Shown: piece by piece, positions 16,693-24,010 of the stretch
Numbering within the stretch: the stretch's first letter is position 1
How the letters are laid out: the number at the start of each line of letters is the position of its first letter
From: an uncultured Oscillospiraceae bacterium
GTDB taxonomy: Bacteria > Bacillota > Clostridia > Oscillospirales > Ruminococcaceae
Length of the DNA stretch: 36,146 nt
Direction: 5' to 3'
Assembly: GCA_904396495.1 (NCBI GenBank)
Contig: CAJFOJ010000073.1
Coordinates: forward strand, 1 to 36,146
Made by a program: the position numbers and the translations under genes
The notes under the pieces: generated by a model
What the model was told of the DNA's origin: nothing
What the model saw: the letters and a program-made list of their open reading frames with translations, nothing else
The model's database searches: none

Positions 16693-17820
16693 CTACTGCA
16701 AGGGCCTCGGATTTACAAATTCTCCTATTCTTTGTCCTATCAAATCATATTGTATACCTCCGCCAGTTCCCCAACCCTCTAATGGATTTACAATTCCTTC
16801 TCTTATGATTGTTCCTTCTGGCAGGAGAACATCTGTTACATACTTAGGTGTTGATGGCAATGAGAACTTATTCTGAATTTGTGATGCAGTTAGGCCTTGA
16901 ATATCCTCGACTTTCATCAACCAGCCTCCGAATTGGCCTGATGTCTCTCCATTATACACCCTAACAAAAGATGTATTTTGCGTTAATTTAATCTCATAAA
17001 CCGTAGTTCCTAATTTATATGGTGGATTATTATATCCCATTTCTGTTTTCCACCAATTATTCACATCTTCAGCCGATGCTGTTCCTATAATCTTTCCTGG
17101 AACTCTAGTGGTTTTACTTCCCTCTTCAACCACATCATCAACAGCTCCGATGCCGCTCATCAGCGAATTTTTCGCCACGTCGTCCGCATCGTCTAAGACC
17201 CCGGTCACGCTGCGTTTTGCTAGGTCATCTAGCGCACCCGATACGCTCCGTCTCACTGCATCGTCGGTCAGGTCAAGCCCTTTGTCCAGAAACCCGGTGG
17301 CACCGGATACTCCCACACTTTTTCCTGCGCCCAGCGACTTGAATCCTTTGACTCCACTGTATACCAATGAGCCTGTGCCAATGACATCCATTGTATGGGC
17401 AAACGACCCCGGTCGTTCCGGGAAAATCGCTCCTACAATCATCCGTGCCGTATCCTCAGGAAGCCCTAGTAAAATCAAATTTAACAGATCAACTGAATCC
17501 CCCGTCATTTCATATTGAACTCTTAGTTGTTCTATCCGGTCCGCCGTTCCTAAAGTCCAATAATTAGCCCAATCTCCTTCTGATTTTCGTTTGTTTTGTA
17601 ATTCCTGGATAGAGCGGATCGTTTCTTTGATTTCTTCGTTCCAGTGAGTTAGATTGTATTTAAAATTATTTGGCCTTTCATAGGTCCGGACAGCTTCTTT
17701 TAATTTGTCTTCCCCGCTAAGACCTTTTTGGGGGTCGCCGGTCATCTCCATGCTCAAAGTTTCCGGCAGCCAAGTCAAACGGCACCGGCAATTTGGATGC
17801 AGCGGCGGCAGTAAATCCAT
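16693..17820 (-). CDS. MuF-type polymorphic toxin, N-terminally truncated
   Basis: 375 codons. Residues 1-15 (MDLLPPLHPNCRCRL) are the C-terminal zinc-knuckle-like end of phage MuF/SPP1-gp7 head proteins, which in some temperate phages carry C-terminal toxins. The frame continues upstream for nine codons to a TGA, so the phage head domain is missing and the ATG at 17820 has no ribosome site. Residues 30-215 are a pre-toxin region with a Gly-rich segment near 145-175 and a repeated DDLAKRSVTGV pattern. Residues 215-232 are the shared hinge. The tip (about 233-375) has VRVYNGETSGQFGGWLMK, TPKYVTDVLLPEGTIIR and GWGTGGGIQYDL. The GGGxQ and RxxxG features recall TNT-type NAD-glycohydrolase toxins, a tentative comparison. 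A cognate immunity-like gene follows. Confidence 0.65.
   Translation of the reverse strand: MDLLPPLHPNCRCRLTWLPETLSMEMTGDPQKGLSGEDKLKEAVRTYERPNNFKYNLTHWNEEIKETIRSIQELQNKRKSEGDWANYWTLGTADRIEQLRVQYEMTGDSVDLLNLILLGLPEDTARMIVGAIFPERPGSFAHTMDVIGTGSLVYSGVKGFKSLGAGKSVGVSGATGFLDKGLDLTDDAVRRSVSGALDDLAKRSVTGVLDDADDVAKNSLMSGIGAVDDVVEEGSKTTRVPGKIIGTASAEDVNNWWKTEMGYNNPPYKLGTTVYEIKLTQNTSFVRVYNGETSGQFGGWLMKVEDIQGLTASQIQNKFSLPSTPKYVTDVLLPEGTIIREGIVNPLEGWGTGGGIQYDLIGQRIGEFVNPRPLQ
17124..17177. repeat. 54-bp perfect direct repeat, copy B (lead toxin gene)
   Basis: Identical to 15240-15293, in the same orientation and frame. The distance between equivalent bases is 1884 bp, a multiple of three. Recombination would delete the lead tip, two immunity-like genes and the 64-codon gene, and join the lead pre-toxin region to the orphan tip. 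Confidence 0.9.
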
Positions 17821-18008
17821 ATCTACAATTTCGTCCAGTTGCGAAGTAGGTCATAGCAATATGGCTCAAAGTCAGGGGCTCGTGTGGAAAGCGATCAGCT
17901 TTTTACGCGGCCTCTTTCTTTTATCTTTGTGTTTAGAATATCACCTTTTTTGAACTTTGTCAATACTTTTTGAGAAAATTTGTTACATCACGCAACATTA
18001 TGACAAAT
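17821..18008. other. Degenerate phage-derived flank upstream of toxin gene
   Basis: On the minus strand the bases just upstream of 17820 encode PTSQLDEIVD in frame with the HPNCRC motif and then meet a TGA. This is the residual end of the lost phage protein. The rest, to about 18008, is AT-rich and holds no recognisable gene or clear promoter. Confidence 0.45.
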
Positions 18009-18039
18009 AAAAAAGCAGGAGAGGTTCTCCCGCTTTTTT
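18009..18039. terminator. Terminator after parC
   Basis: A 14-bp stem with one A-C mismatch (18009-18022 with 18026-18039) and a 3-nt loop, bounded by A6 and T6, works on either strand. It lies 46 bp downstream of the parC stop codon on the minus strand. Confidence 0.8.
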
Positions 18040-18084
18040 CATCGTTCCTCAATCAGTGCCAGGCGGCTTTCAACCGCACTCCTT

Positions 18085-20319
18085 CTACCCCAGGGTGAGC
18101 TGCTCGCCCAAATCCTCCTCCCGGACCAAAGCGCCCGCCGCGGGCAGGGTCTTTGTGCGATAACGGTGAGGGTTCACAAAGGTTTCGAGAGTGAGGGTCT
18201 CCACCGACTGCAAAAAAGCGCCTTTTTTGAGGGTCATCACAGCGACGCCCTGGTTGTCCCGGGTGGCTTTTGAAGCGATCATGTCGGGATTGAAGATGAG
18301 TTTGCGCTTACCTGTTGATGTGAGGACAAATTCCTCCCCTTCCGCCGGGACTTTAAGGGCCACTAGAGGCGACTTGTCGCTGTAGGCGTTTTGGAGCTTT
18401 TTGCGGTTGGTCTTGGTCTCGTAGGAAGCAAGGGGCACCTTGGACACCTTGCCGTTTTCGAAGAAAAAGAGCACGTGTCCGGCAAAATCCGTCGTCACGA
18501 CGGCGCTTATTAGCTTTTCCTCTTCGTCGAAGCCCAGTTTCGAGGGGATGTAGTCGCCCATGACGCTTGCCTTTGTTTCGGCGAAGTCGGAAAGCTTCGC
18601 CTTGTAAACCTGGGCCTTGTCCGAGAAGAACAAAAGCTCCGATTTGTTGCTCGTTTCCAGCTGGAGCACCACCTCGTCCCCTTCTTTGAGCTTCTGGTTG
18701 CTGCTCATCCGCAGGGACTGGGGGGTGATTTTTTTGAAATACCCTTCCGCCGTCACGAATACGTTGACGGTGTAGTCGGGGACGTCCTCCTCTTCCTCCT
18801 CGTCAGGCAGGTCGGAAGCGTAGATAAAGAGGCTCCTTCTCGGCTGGCCGTATTTTTTGATGTCGTCGCGGAGCTCCTCGATGATGATGTTGCTCACCTT
18901 CCGGGGGCTTTCGAGGATGTCCTGCATCTCGGCGATGTCGTTTTTGAGCTGCTGGATTTCCTCCAATCTGCTTAAAATGTACTCCCGGTTCAAGTGCCGC
19001 AGCTTGATTTCCGCCACGTACTCGGCCTGAACCTCGTCGATGCCGAAGCCGATCATCAGGTTGGGGACCACTTCCCCTTCTTCCTCGGTCTCCCGAACGA
19101 TTTTGATAGCCTTGTCGATGTCCAGGAGGATTTTGCTTAGGCCCTCCAAGAGATGGAGCTTATCCTGCTTTTTTTTCAGGTCAAATTCCACCCGGCGGCG
19201 GACGCAGCCCCGGCGGAAACGGATCCACTCCAAAAGGATTTCCCTGGCGCCCATCACCCGGGGCGTCCCGTCGATCAAAACGTTGAAATTACAGGAAAAA
19301 GCCTCCTCTAGGGGAGTCATTCTATAGAGCTTCTGCATCAGCTTGTCCGGGTCGACGCTCCGCTTGATCTCGATGGCGATTTTGAGGCCTGACAGGTCTG
19401 TTTCATCCCGGATGTCGGAAATTTCCCTGATTTTATTCTGCTTGATCAGGTCGATGATCTTGTCGATGACCACCTCCACCGTGGTGGTGGGGGGAATCTC
19501 GGTGATCTCAATGCAGTTTTCGGTTTTGTCGTAGTTGTAGCGGGCACGGACTTTAATGGAACCCCGGCCGGTGTCGTAGACCTTCCGAAGCTCCGCCTCG
19601 TCGTAAATGATATAGCCGCCGCCGGGGAAATCGGGCCCTTTTAAGGTCTCGGACACGTCGAAATCCGGGTCTTTTAAAAGCCCAATGGTGGTCTCGCAGA
19701 CCTCCGTCAGGTTAAAGGGGCAGATGGCGCTGGCCATGGATACGGCGATGCCGATATTGGAGTTAACTAAAACCGCCGGGAAGGTGGTGGGAAACAACAC
19801 CGGTTCGGTGGTGGTGTTGTCGTAGTTGGGGACGAAATCGACGGTGTTTTTGTCGATGTCCCGAAAGAGCTCGGCGGCGATTTTCTCGAGCTTTACCTCG
19901 GTGTAACGGGAGGCGGCGCAGGCCATGTCCCGGGAGTAAGCCTTGCCGAAGTTTCCCTTGCTGTCCACGTAGGGGTGCAAAAGTGCCTCGTTGCCGCGGG
20001 CCAGACGCACCATCGTCTCGTAAATGGGGCCGTCGCCGTGGGGGTTTAGCTTCATGGTCTGTCCCACCACGTTTGCCGATTTGGTTCGGGCTCCTGTCAA
20101 AAGCCCCATCTTGTACATGGTGTAGAGGAGCTTGCGATGGGAGGGCTTAAAGCCGTCGATCTCCGGCAGGGCGCGGGAGAGGATGACGCTCATGGCGTAG
20201 GGCATGAAGTTTTGTTCCATCGTCTCGGTGATGGGCTGCTCCATGACGACGCCGGCGTCTTTGATATAGGCGTCGGTGCGGGTGACACGTTTGGTTTCGG
20301 GGGTTTTCTTTTTAGCCAT
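18085..20319 (-). CDS. parC: DNA topoisomerase IV subunit A (ParC-type)
   Basis: The 744-residue DNA-cleaving subunit of a type IIA topoisomerase that decatenates or relaxes DNA with its ATPase partner. The catalytic tyrosine is Tyr139 in ACAASRYTEV. The winged-helix region LPEIDGFKPSHRKLLYTMY (residues 52-70) contains the quinolone-resistance-type positions. The C-terminal part after about residue 490 has degenerate beta-pinwheel repeats and lacks a convincing GyrA box, favouring a ParC-like call. An acidic EEEEE stretch lies near 500. It follows the B subunit 82 bp downstream on the same strand, so the two are an operon. Whether it acts as gyrase or topo IV would depend on the other pair elsewhere in the genome. 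Confidence 0.88.
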   Translation of the reverse strand: MAKKKTPETKRVTRTDAYIKDAGVVMEQPITETMEQNFMPYAMSVILSRALPEIDGFKPSHRKLLYTMYKMGLLTGARTKSANVVGQTMKLNPHGDGPIYETMVRLARGNEALLHPYVDSKGNFGKAYSRDMACAASRYTEVKLEKIAAELFRDIDKNTVDFVPNYDNTTTEPVLFPTTFPAVLVNSNIGIAVSMASAICPFNLTEVCETTIGLLKDPDFDVSETLKGPDFPGGGYIIYDEAELRKVYDTGRGSIKVRARYNYDKTENCIEITEIPPTTTVEVVIDKIIDLIKQNKIREISDIRDETDLSGLKIAIEIKRSVDPDKLMQKLYRMTPLEEAFSCNFNVLIDGTPRVMGAREILLEWIRFRRGCVRRRVEFDLKKKQDKLHLLEGLSKILLDIDKAIKIVRETEEEGEVVPNLMIGFGIDEVQAEYVAEIKLRHLNREYILSRLEEIQQLKNDIAEMQDILESPRKVSNIIIEELRDDIKKYGQPRRSLFIYASDLPDEEEEEDVPDYTVNVFVTAEGYFKKITPQSLRMSSNQKLKEGDEVVLQLETSNKSELLFFSDKAQVYKAKLSDFAETKASVMGDYIPSKLGFDEEEKLISAVVTTDFAGHVLFFFENGKVSKVPLASYETKTNRKKLQNAYSDKSPLVALKVPAEGEEFVLTSTGKRKLIFNPDMIASKATRDNQGVAVMTLKKGAFLQSVETLTLETFVNPHRYRTKTLPAAGALVREEDLGEQLTLG

Positions 20320-20401
20320 CTGACGTTAGTCCTTTCGGAAAGGAAACGGCGGAGCCCTGTCGGCTCCCTTCGTCCCTGTGATGATGAAATTTAATAAACA
20401 A

Positions 20402-22381
20402 TCAGGAGATATCCGCCAAATCCAGGTACTCATGGCCGTGGTTTGCGATGTGTTCTTTTCTCCCCTGCAAATCGTCGCCCTCCAGCAGGTCGAAAACCTG
20501 GGCGGTGCGCTCGGCGTCCTCGGGCATGACTTTGATGGCCCGGCGGGTCTCGGGGTTCATAGTGGTGAGCCACATCATGTCCGGTTCGTTTTCACCTAGG
20601 CCCTTAGACCGCTGGATGGTGTACTTCTCGCTGCCGATTTCCTCGAGAATCTGAGCCTTTTCCGGCTCATTGTAGGCGAAATAGACCTTGTTTTTGGTGT
20701 TGATTTCATAAAGGGGCGACTGGGCGATGTAGACGTACCCCTCCTCGATGAGGGTGGGGGTCAATCGGTAGAGCATGGTGAGGATGAGGGTGCGGATCTG
20801 GAAGCCGTCCACGTCGGCATCGGTACAGATGATGACCTTGTTCCAGCGCAGGCCCGACAGGTCGAAGGAGGCGATTTCCTTGTTCTGTTTCGCCTTGACT
20901 TCCACGCCGCAGCCCAGCACCTTTAAAATGTCCACGATGATGTCGCTTTTAAAAATCTTGTCATAGCCCGATTTGAGGCAGTTTAAAATCTTGCCGCGAA
21001 CCGGGATGATAGCCTGAAATTCCGCATCCCGCGACAGCTTGCAGGAGCCCAGGGCCGAATCGCCCTCCACGATGAACAGCTCCCGCTTGGAGACGTCCTT
21101 GGTGCGGCAGTCGACGAATTTCTGCACCCTGTTTGTGATGTCCATGTTGCCCTGGAGCTTCTTTTTGATGTTGAGGCGGGTTTTCTCGGCGTTTTCCCGG
21201 CTCCGCTTGTTGACTAAGACCTGCTCGGCGATTTTATTTGCATCCACCGGATTTTCCAGGAAGTAAACTTCCAGCTGATGCTTTAAAAATTCGGTCATGG
21301 CCTCGTAGATGAACTTATTAGTAATGGCCTTTTTGGTCTGGTTTTCGTAAGAAGTCTGGGTGGAGAAAGAGGACGAGATGAGGCAGAGGCAGTCCTCCAC
21401 GTCGGCAAAGGTGATTTTCCCTTCATTTTTCAGGTACTTGCCGTTTTGTTTTAGGTAGGAGTCGATCTGGGAGACAAACGCCTGCCGCACCGCCCGCTCC
21501 GGGGAGCCGCCGTACTCGAGAAAGCTCGAGTTATGGTAGTATTCCGAAATTTGCACCCGGTTGGAAAAGCAGAGGGCCACCGAGAGCTTTACCTTGTAGT
21601 CGTCCCGGTCCTCCCGGTCCCGGCCAACACGTTCGGCCTCCCAGTATTCCACGCCGGTGAGGCCCTGCTCCCCCACCAGCTCCTTTAAATAGTCGGTAAT
21701 GCCGTTTTCGTAGCAGAAATCGAACTTCTGCACACCATCAGGGGTGTGGTCGATGAATTCAAAAAGGACGCCGGGGTTTACAACCGCCTGCTTTTTGATG
21801 GTGTCGAGAAAATACTCTTGAGGGATTTGGATGTCGGTAAAGACCTCCAAATCCGGCCGCCACTTCTGGGTGGTGCCGGTTTTTTTCTGGGTGGTGGGAG
21901 TCTTTTTCATCTCGCCCACGATGTTACCCTTTTCAAAGTGGAGGTCGTACTGGAACCCGTCTCGGACGACCTCCACGTCGAAATACTCGGAGGAATACTG
22001 GGTAGCGCAGGAGCCTAATCCGTTGAGCCCTAAGGAATACTCGTAGTTGTTCCCCTGCTCTTTGTACTTGCCGCCGGCGTACAGCTCACAGAACACCAGC
22101 TCCCAGTTGTAGCACTGCTCGTTGTTGTTCCAGTCCACCGGGATGCCGCGGCCGAAGTCCTGCACCTGGATGGAATCGTCGGCAAAATGGGTGACGATGA
22201 TTTTGCTGCCGAAGCCTTCCCTCGCCTCATCGATGGAGTTTGAAAGGATCTCAAAGAAGGAGTGCTCGCAGCCCTCCAATCCGTCCGACCCAAAAATGAC
22301 CGACGGGCGCTTGCGCACCCGGTCGGCGCCCTTTAAAGACGATATACTCTCGTTTGTGTACTCTTCCCTTTTCTTAGCCAT
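20402..22381 (-). CDS. parE: DNA topoisomerase IV subunit B (ParE-type)
   Basis: The 659-residue ATPase subunit. The GHKL ATPase residues are visible: FEILSNSIDEA (catalytic Glu and Mg-binding Asn) and VQDFGRGIP. The Toprim domain has FIVEGDSALG near residue 438 and CTDADVDGFQIRTL near 521. The ATP-lid motif reads GLNGLGS where GyrB/ParE proteins usually have GLHGVG. It is preceded by an unusual CYNWELVFCELYAGGKY segment, so this is a divergent branch. The C-terminal tail PLYEIN...RSKGLGENEP is typical. GGAGGATTAC ATG supports the start. Subunit A follows. Confidence 0.88.
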   Translation of the reverse strand: MAKKREEYTNESISSLKGADRVRKRPSVIFGSDGLEGCEHSFFEILSNSIDEAREGFGSKIIVTHFADDSIQVQDFGRGIPVDWNNNEQCYNWELVFCELYAGGKYKEQGNNYEYSLGLNGLGSCATQYSSEYFDVEVVRDGFQYDLHFEKGNIVGEMKKTPTTQKKTGTTQKWRPDLEVFTDIQIPQEYFLDTIKKQAVVNPGVLFEFIDHTPDGVQKFDFCYENGITDYLKELVGEQGLTGVEYWEAERVGRDREDRDDYKVKLSVALCFSNRVQISEYYHNSSFLEYGGSPERAVRQAFVSQIDSYLKQNGKYLKNEGKITFADVEDCLCLISSSFSTQTSYENQTKKAITNKFIYEAMTEFLKHQLEVYFLENPVDANKIAEQVLVNKRSRENAEKTRLNIKKKLQGNMDITNRVQKFVDCRTKDVSKRELFIVEGDSALGSCKLSRDAEFQAIIPVRGKILNCLKSGYDKIFKSDIIVDILKVLGCGVEVKAKQNKEIASFDLSGLRWNKVIICTDADVDGFQIRTLILTMLYRLTPTLIEEGYVYIAQSPLYEINTKNKVYFAYNEPEKAQILEEIGSEKYTIQRSKGLGENEPDMMWLTTMNPETRRAIKVMPEDAERTAQVFDLLEGDDLQGRKEHIANHGHEYLDLADIS

Positions 22382-22674
22382 GTAATCCTCCGAACCGGAA
22401 TATTTTCAGGGGCGATCCCCACCTAAAATTGAAAACACCCCGCTGTTTTCTACAACGGGAGTCATCCGTTATGGTAATTTTTGATCTGGTATACAAAGAT
22501 AACTAATATTATTTTAGTATATTTTGGGACAGGTGTCAAATGCTTCCTGCTTTTACGGTTATGATGCGCAAGGATTTTTCGATTATGAGTGGAAGAAAAA
22601 AGTGGGCCTATGTTGGGTTCACTTTTTCATTTTATATCTCTTTTACCTTAAAATAAGTGCAAGGAGGTGAAAGT
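22382..22674. other. Intergenic region between divergent parE and ribbon-helix-helix gene
   Basis: About 290 bp without a gene. The parE leader contains a short hairpin (about 22439-22459, an 8-bp stem with one G-T pair). No clear consensus promoter was recognised for either direction. The right end carries a very strong AAGGAGGTGA at 22661-22670. Confidence 0.4.
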
Positions 22675-22866
22675 ATGGTAAAGCATTTTTCTATTCATGT
22701 GGACGATGCGATGTTTGAAAAGTTTAAATCCCTTTGCGAATATTACGGCCGCTCGGTCAACGCTCAGGTAAAAATCATGATCGCCCGGCGGATCGAATTT
22801 TTTGAGAAAAAGCACGGGGAGCTGGAACCGCCGGAAGAAAAAAGTTCGGATTCCGCGCAATCTTAA
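22675..22866 (+). CDS. Small ribbon-helix-helix (Arc-type) DNA-binding protein
   Basis: A 63-residue protein. The beta strand KHFSIHVDD and two helices (AMFEKFKSLCEYYGRSV and NAQVKIMIARRIEFFEKKH) form a complete Arc/MetJ-type ribbon-helix-helix fold, followed by an acidic tail. Such proteins bind operators as dimers and often repress their own gene. The ATG at 22675 lies five bases after a near-perfect anti-SD; the earlier ATG at 22657 would overlap that site and is rejected. No toxin-like partner adjoins it directly; the next gene encodes a coiled-coil protein with its own promoter. Confidence 0.75.
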   Translation: MVKHFSIHVDDAMFEKFKSLCEYYGRSVNAQVKIMIARRIEFFEKKHGELEPPEEKSSDSAQS

Positions 22867-22885
22867 GAGGAAACGAATTTTCTCC

Positions 22886-22914
22886 TTGATTCCCGTCCGG
22901 TAATCTGCTATACT
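22886..22914 (+). promoter_or_regulatory. Sigma-A-type promoter before the coiled-coil gene
   Basis: TTGATT (22886-22891) and TATACT (22909-22914) are separated by 17 bases. Transcription would start near 22921, leaving a very short leader to the ATG at 22936. Confidence 0.6.
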
Positions 22915-22935
22915 TGTATTCACGGAGGGATGGCC

Positions 22936-23442
22936 ATGGACGAACAGAAGGTATACGACTTGCTCCATCAGATGATGGAGCGTTTTGATAAGCGATTTGA
23001 CCAGGTGGATGCGCGCTTGGACTCTCTGGAAAGCCGTGTCGGCGCTTTGGAAGAGGGACAGCGTATCCTCACCGCAAAAGTCGATGCTTTGGACGCGAGA
23101 GTCGGTTCTCTCGAGACAAAGGTCGATGCTCTGGATGCTAGAGTCGGCGCTTTGGAAGAAGGACAACGCTCTCTTGAGGAAGGACAGCGTGCCCTTGAAG
23201 AAGGACAGCGGGTTCTTTTTGAAAAATTTGACGCTTTGGATGAAAAAGTTACCGGTATTGACGAGCGTCTGACCCGGGTGGAGGTCATGTTGGAAAACGA
23301 CGTGGTCAAGGGCATCCAGCTCCTGTCGGAAGGCCATCATTTCAACGTCGACAAGCTGGGACGGCTCCAAGACATCGAGGAAAAAATCGACGACATCGAC
23401 AACACTGTCGGCGTACTGAAATACATAAACGCAAAACCGTAA
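22936..23442 (+). CDS. Heptad-repeat coiled-coil protein
   Basis: A 168-residue cytosolic protein dominated by a long coiled coil (residues about 10-120). It is built from internally duplicated units such as VDALDARVGSLE/VDALDARVGALE and the heptad SLEEGQRALEEGQR. The duplications are also visible at DNA level. A second helical region, VEVMLENDVVKGIQLLSEGH, precedes a short IEEKIDDIDNTVGVLK tail. There is no signal peptide or membrane segment. The start is the ATG at 22936, six bases after GGAGGG, rather than the ATG at 22930 which abuts it. Function unknown; a scaffold or oligomeric regulator is a guess. Confidence 0.7.
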   Translation: MDEQKVYDLLHQMMERFDKRFDQVDARLDSLESRVGALEEGQRILTAKVDALDARVGSLETKVDALDARVGALEEGQRSLEEGQRALEEGQRVLFEKFDALDEKVTGIDERLTRVEVMLENDVVKGIQLLSEGHHFNVDKLGRLQDIEEKIDDIDNTVGVLKYINAKP

Positions 23443-23448
23443 ATCCGA

Positions 23449-23475
23449 CCGCCTGTTTAAAAGACAGGCGGTTTT
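23449..23475 (+). terminator. Terminator after the coiled-coil gene
   Basis: An 8-bp GC-rich stem (23449-23456 with 23464-23471) and a 7-nt loop, followed by TTTT and more T after CGA, seven bases after the stop codon. Confidence 0.8.
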
Positions 23476-23484
23476 CGATTTTGC

Positions 23485-23513
23485 TTGTCTTTTTCCCACA
23501 ATTTGGTTATACT
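23485..23513 (+). promoter_or_regulatory. Sigma-A-type promoter before the 95-codon gene
   Basis: TTGTCT (23485-23490) and TATACT (23508-23513) are spaced 17 bases apart, immediately after the previous terminator and about 30 bp before the start codon. Confidence 0.6.
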
Positions 23514-23542
23514 AGTCTTAGAAAATATAAGGAGGAAACCGG

Positions 23543-23830
23543 ATGAAAACGCTAAAAATCATAGATGAATTCAGGGTGGAGGCAAAAGATGCCCTCTTCA
23601 CCAAACAGCAGGCTGTATCCATCACCCTGCGGCTGTTACAGGCGGAGCTGGCCCAGGCTGAAGGGAAAGATGCCGAAGTGCTCTCCAAGGCTTTGAAAAA
23701 CATCAGCTTTAGCCATTTAGACGCCACCGCCACTGCCATCGACGAAATGCTGGACGAAGTGGGAGTGGCCCGTTTTACCTCGGAGCAGATTATCAGTGCT
23801 ATTCAAAACGTCATCTTCGACGTAGAATAA
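23543..23830 (+). CDS. Small helical protein of unknown function
   Basis: A 95-residue soluble, mostly helical protein (MKTLKIIDEFRVEAKDALFT at the N-terminus). It is not recognised as a known family. It has a strong AAGGAGG ribosome site, its own promoter and its own terminator, so it is a genuine monocistronic gene. The tail ARFTSEQIISAIQNVIFD suggests a compact helical bundle. There are no cysteines, signal peptide or membrane segments. Confidence 0.65.
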   Translation: MKTLKIIDEFRVEAKDALFTKQQAVSITLRLLQAELAQAEGKDAEVLSKALKNISFSHLDATATAIDEMLDEVGVARFTSEQIISAIQNVIFDVE

Positions 23831-23845
23831 CCTCTTATAGAAACC

Positions 23846-23878
23846 AAAGGCGGCATAGAATTCCTGTGCCGCCTTTTT
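23846..23878 (+). terminator. Terminator after the 95-codon gene
   Basis: A 10-bp stem (23846-23855 with 23867-23876) with an 11-nt loop, ending in TTTTT, 15 bp after the stop codon. Confidence 0.8.
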
Positions 23879-24010
23879 GCGATTTTAGAGCATTTTTGCC
23901 CTTTCCTGTCCATATACATGGTACATGGTATGGATTTGGCCGCCCTCTCGCCGCTGTTACCGGATGCCTTAGCATCTCCTGAAAGATGGGCGGCGGAAAG
24001 GCAGATGTGG

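Noticed and set aside
22648-23499. 283-codon open frame on the minus strand across the coiled-coil gene
   Set aside because: It is the antisense shadow of the heptad-repeat gene, whose biased codons keep the opposite frame open; it has no ribosome site and no recognisable domain.
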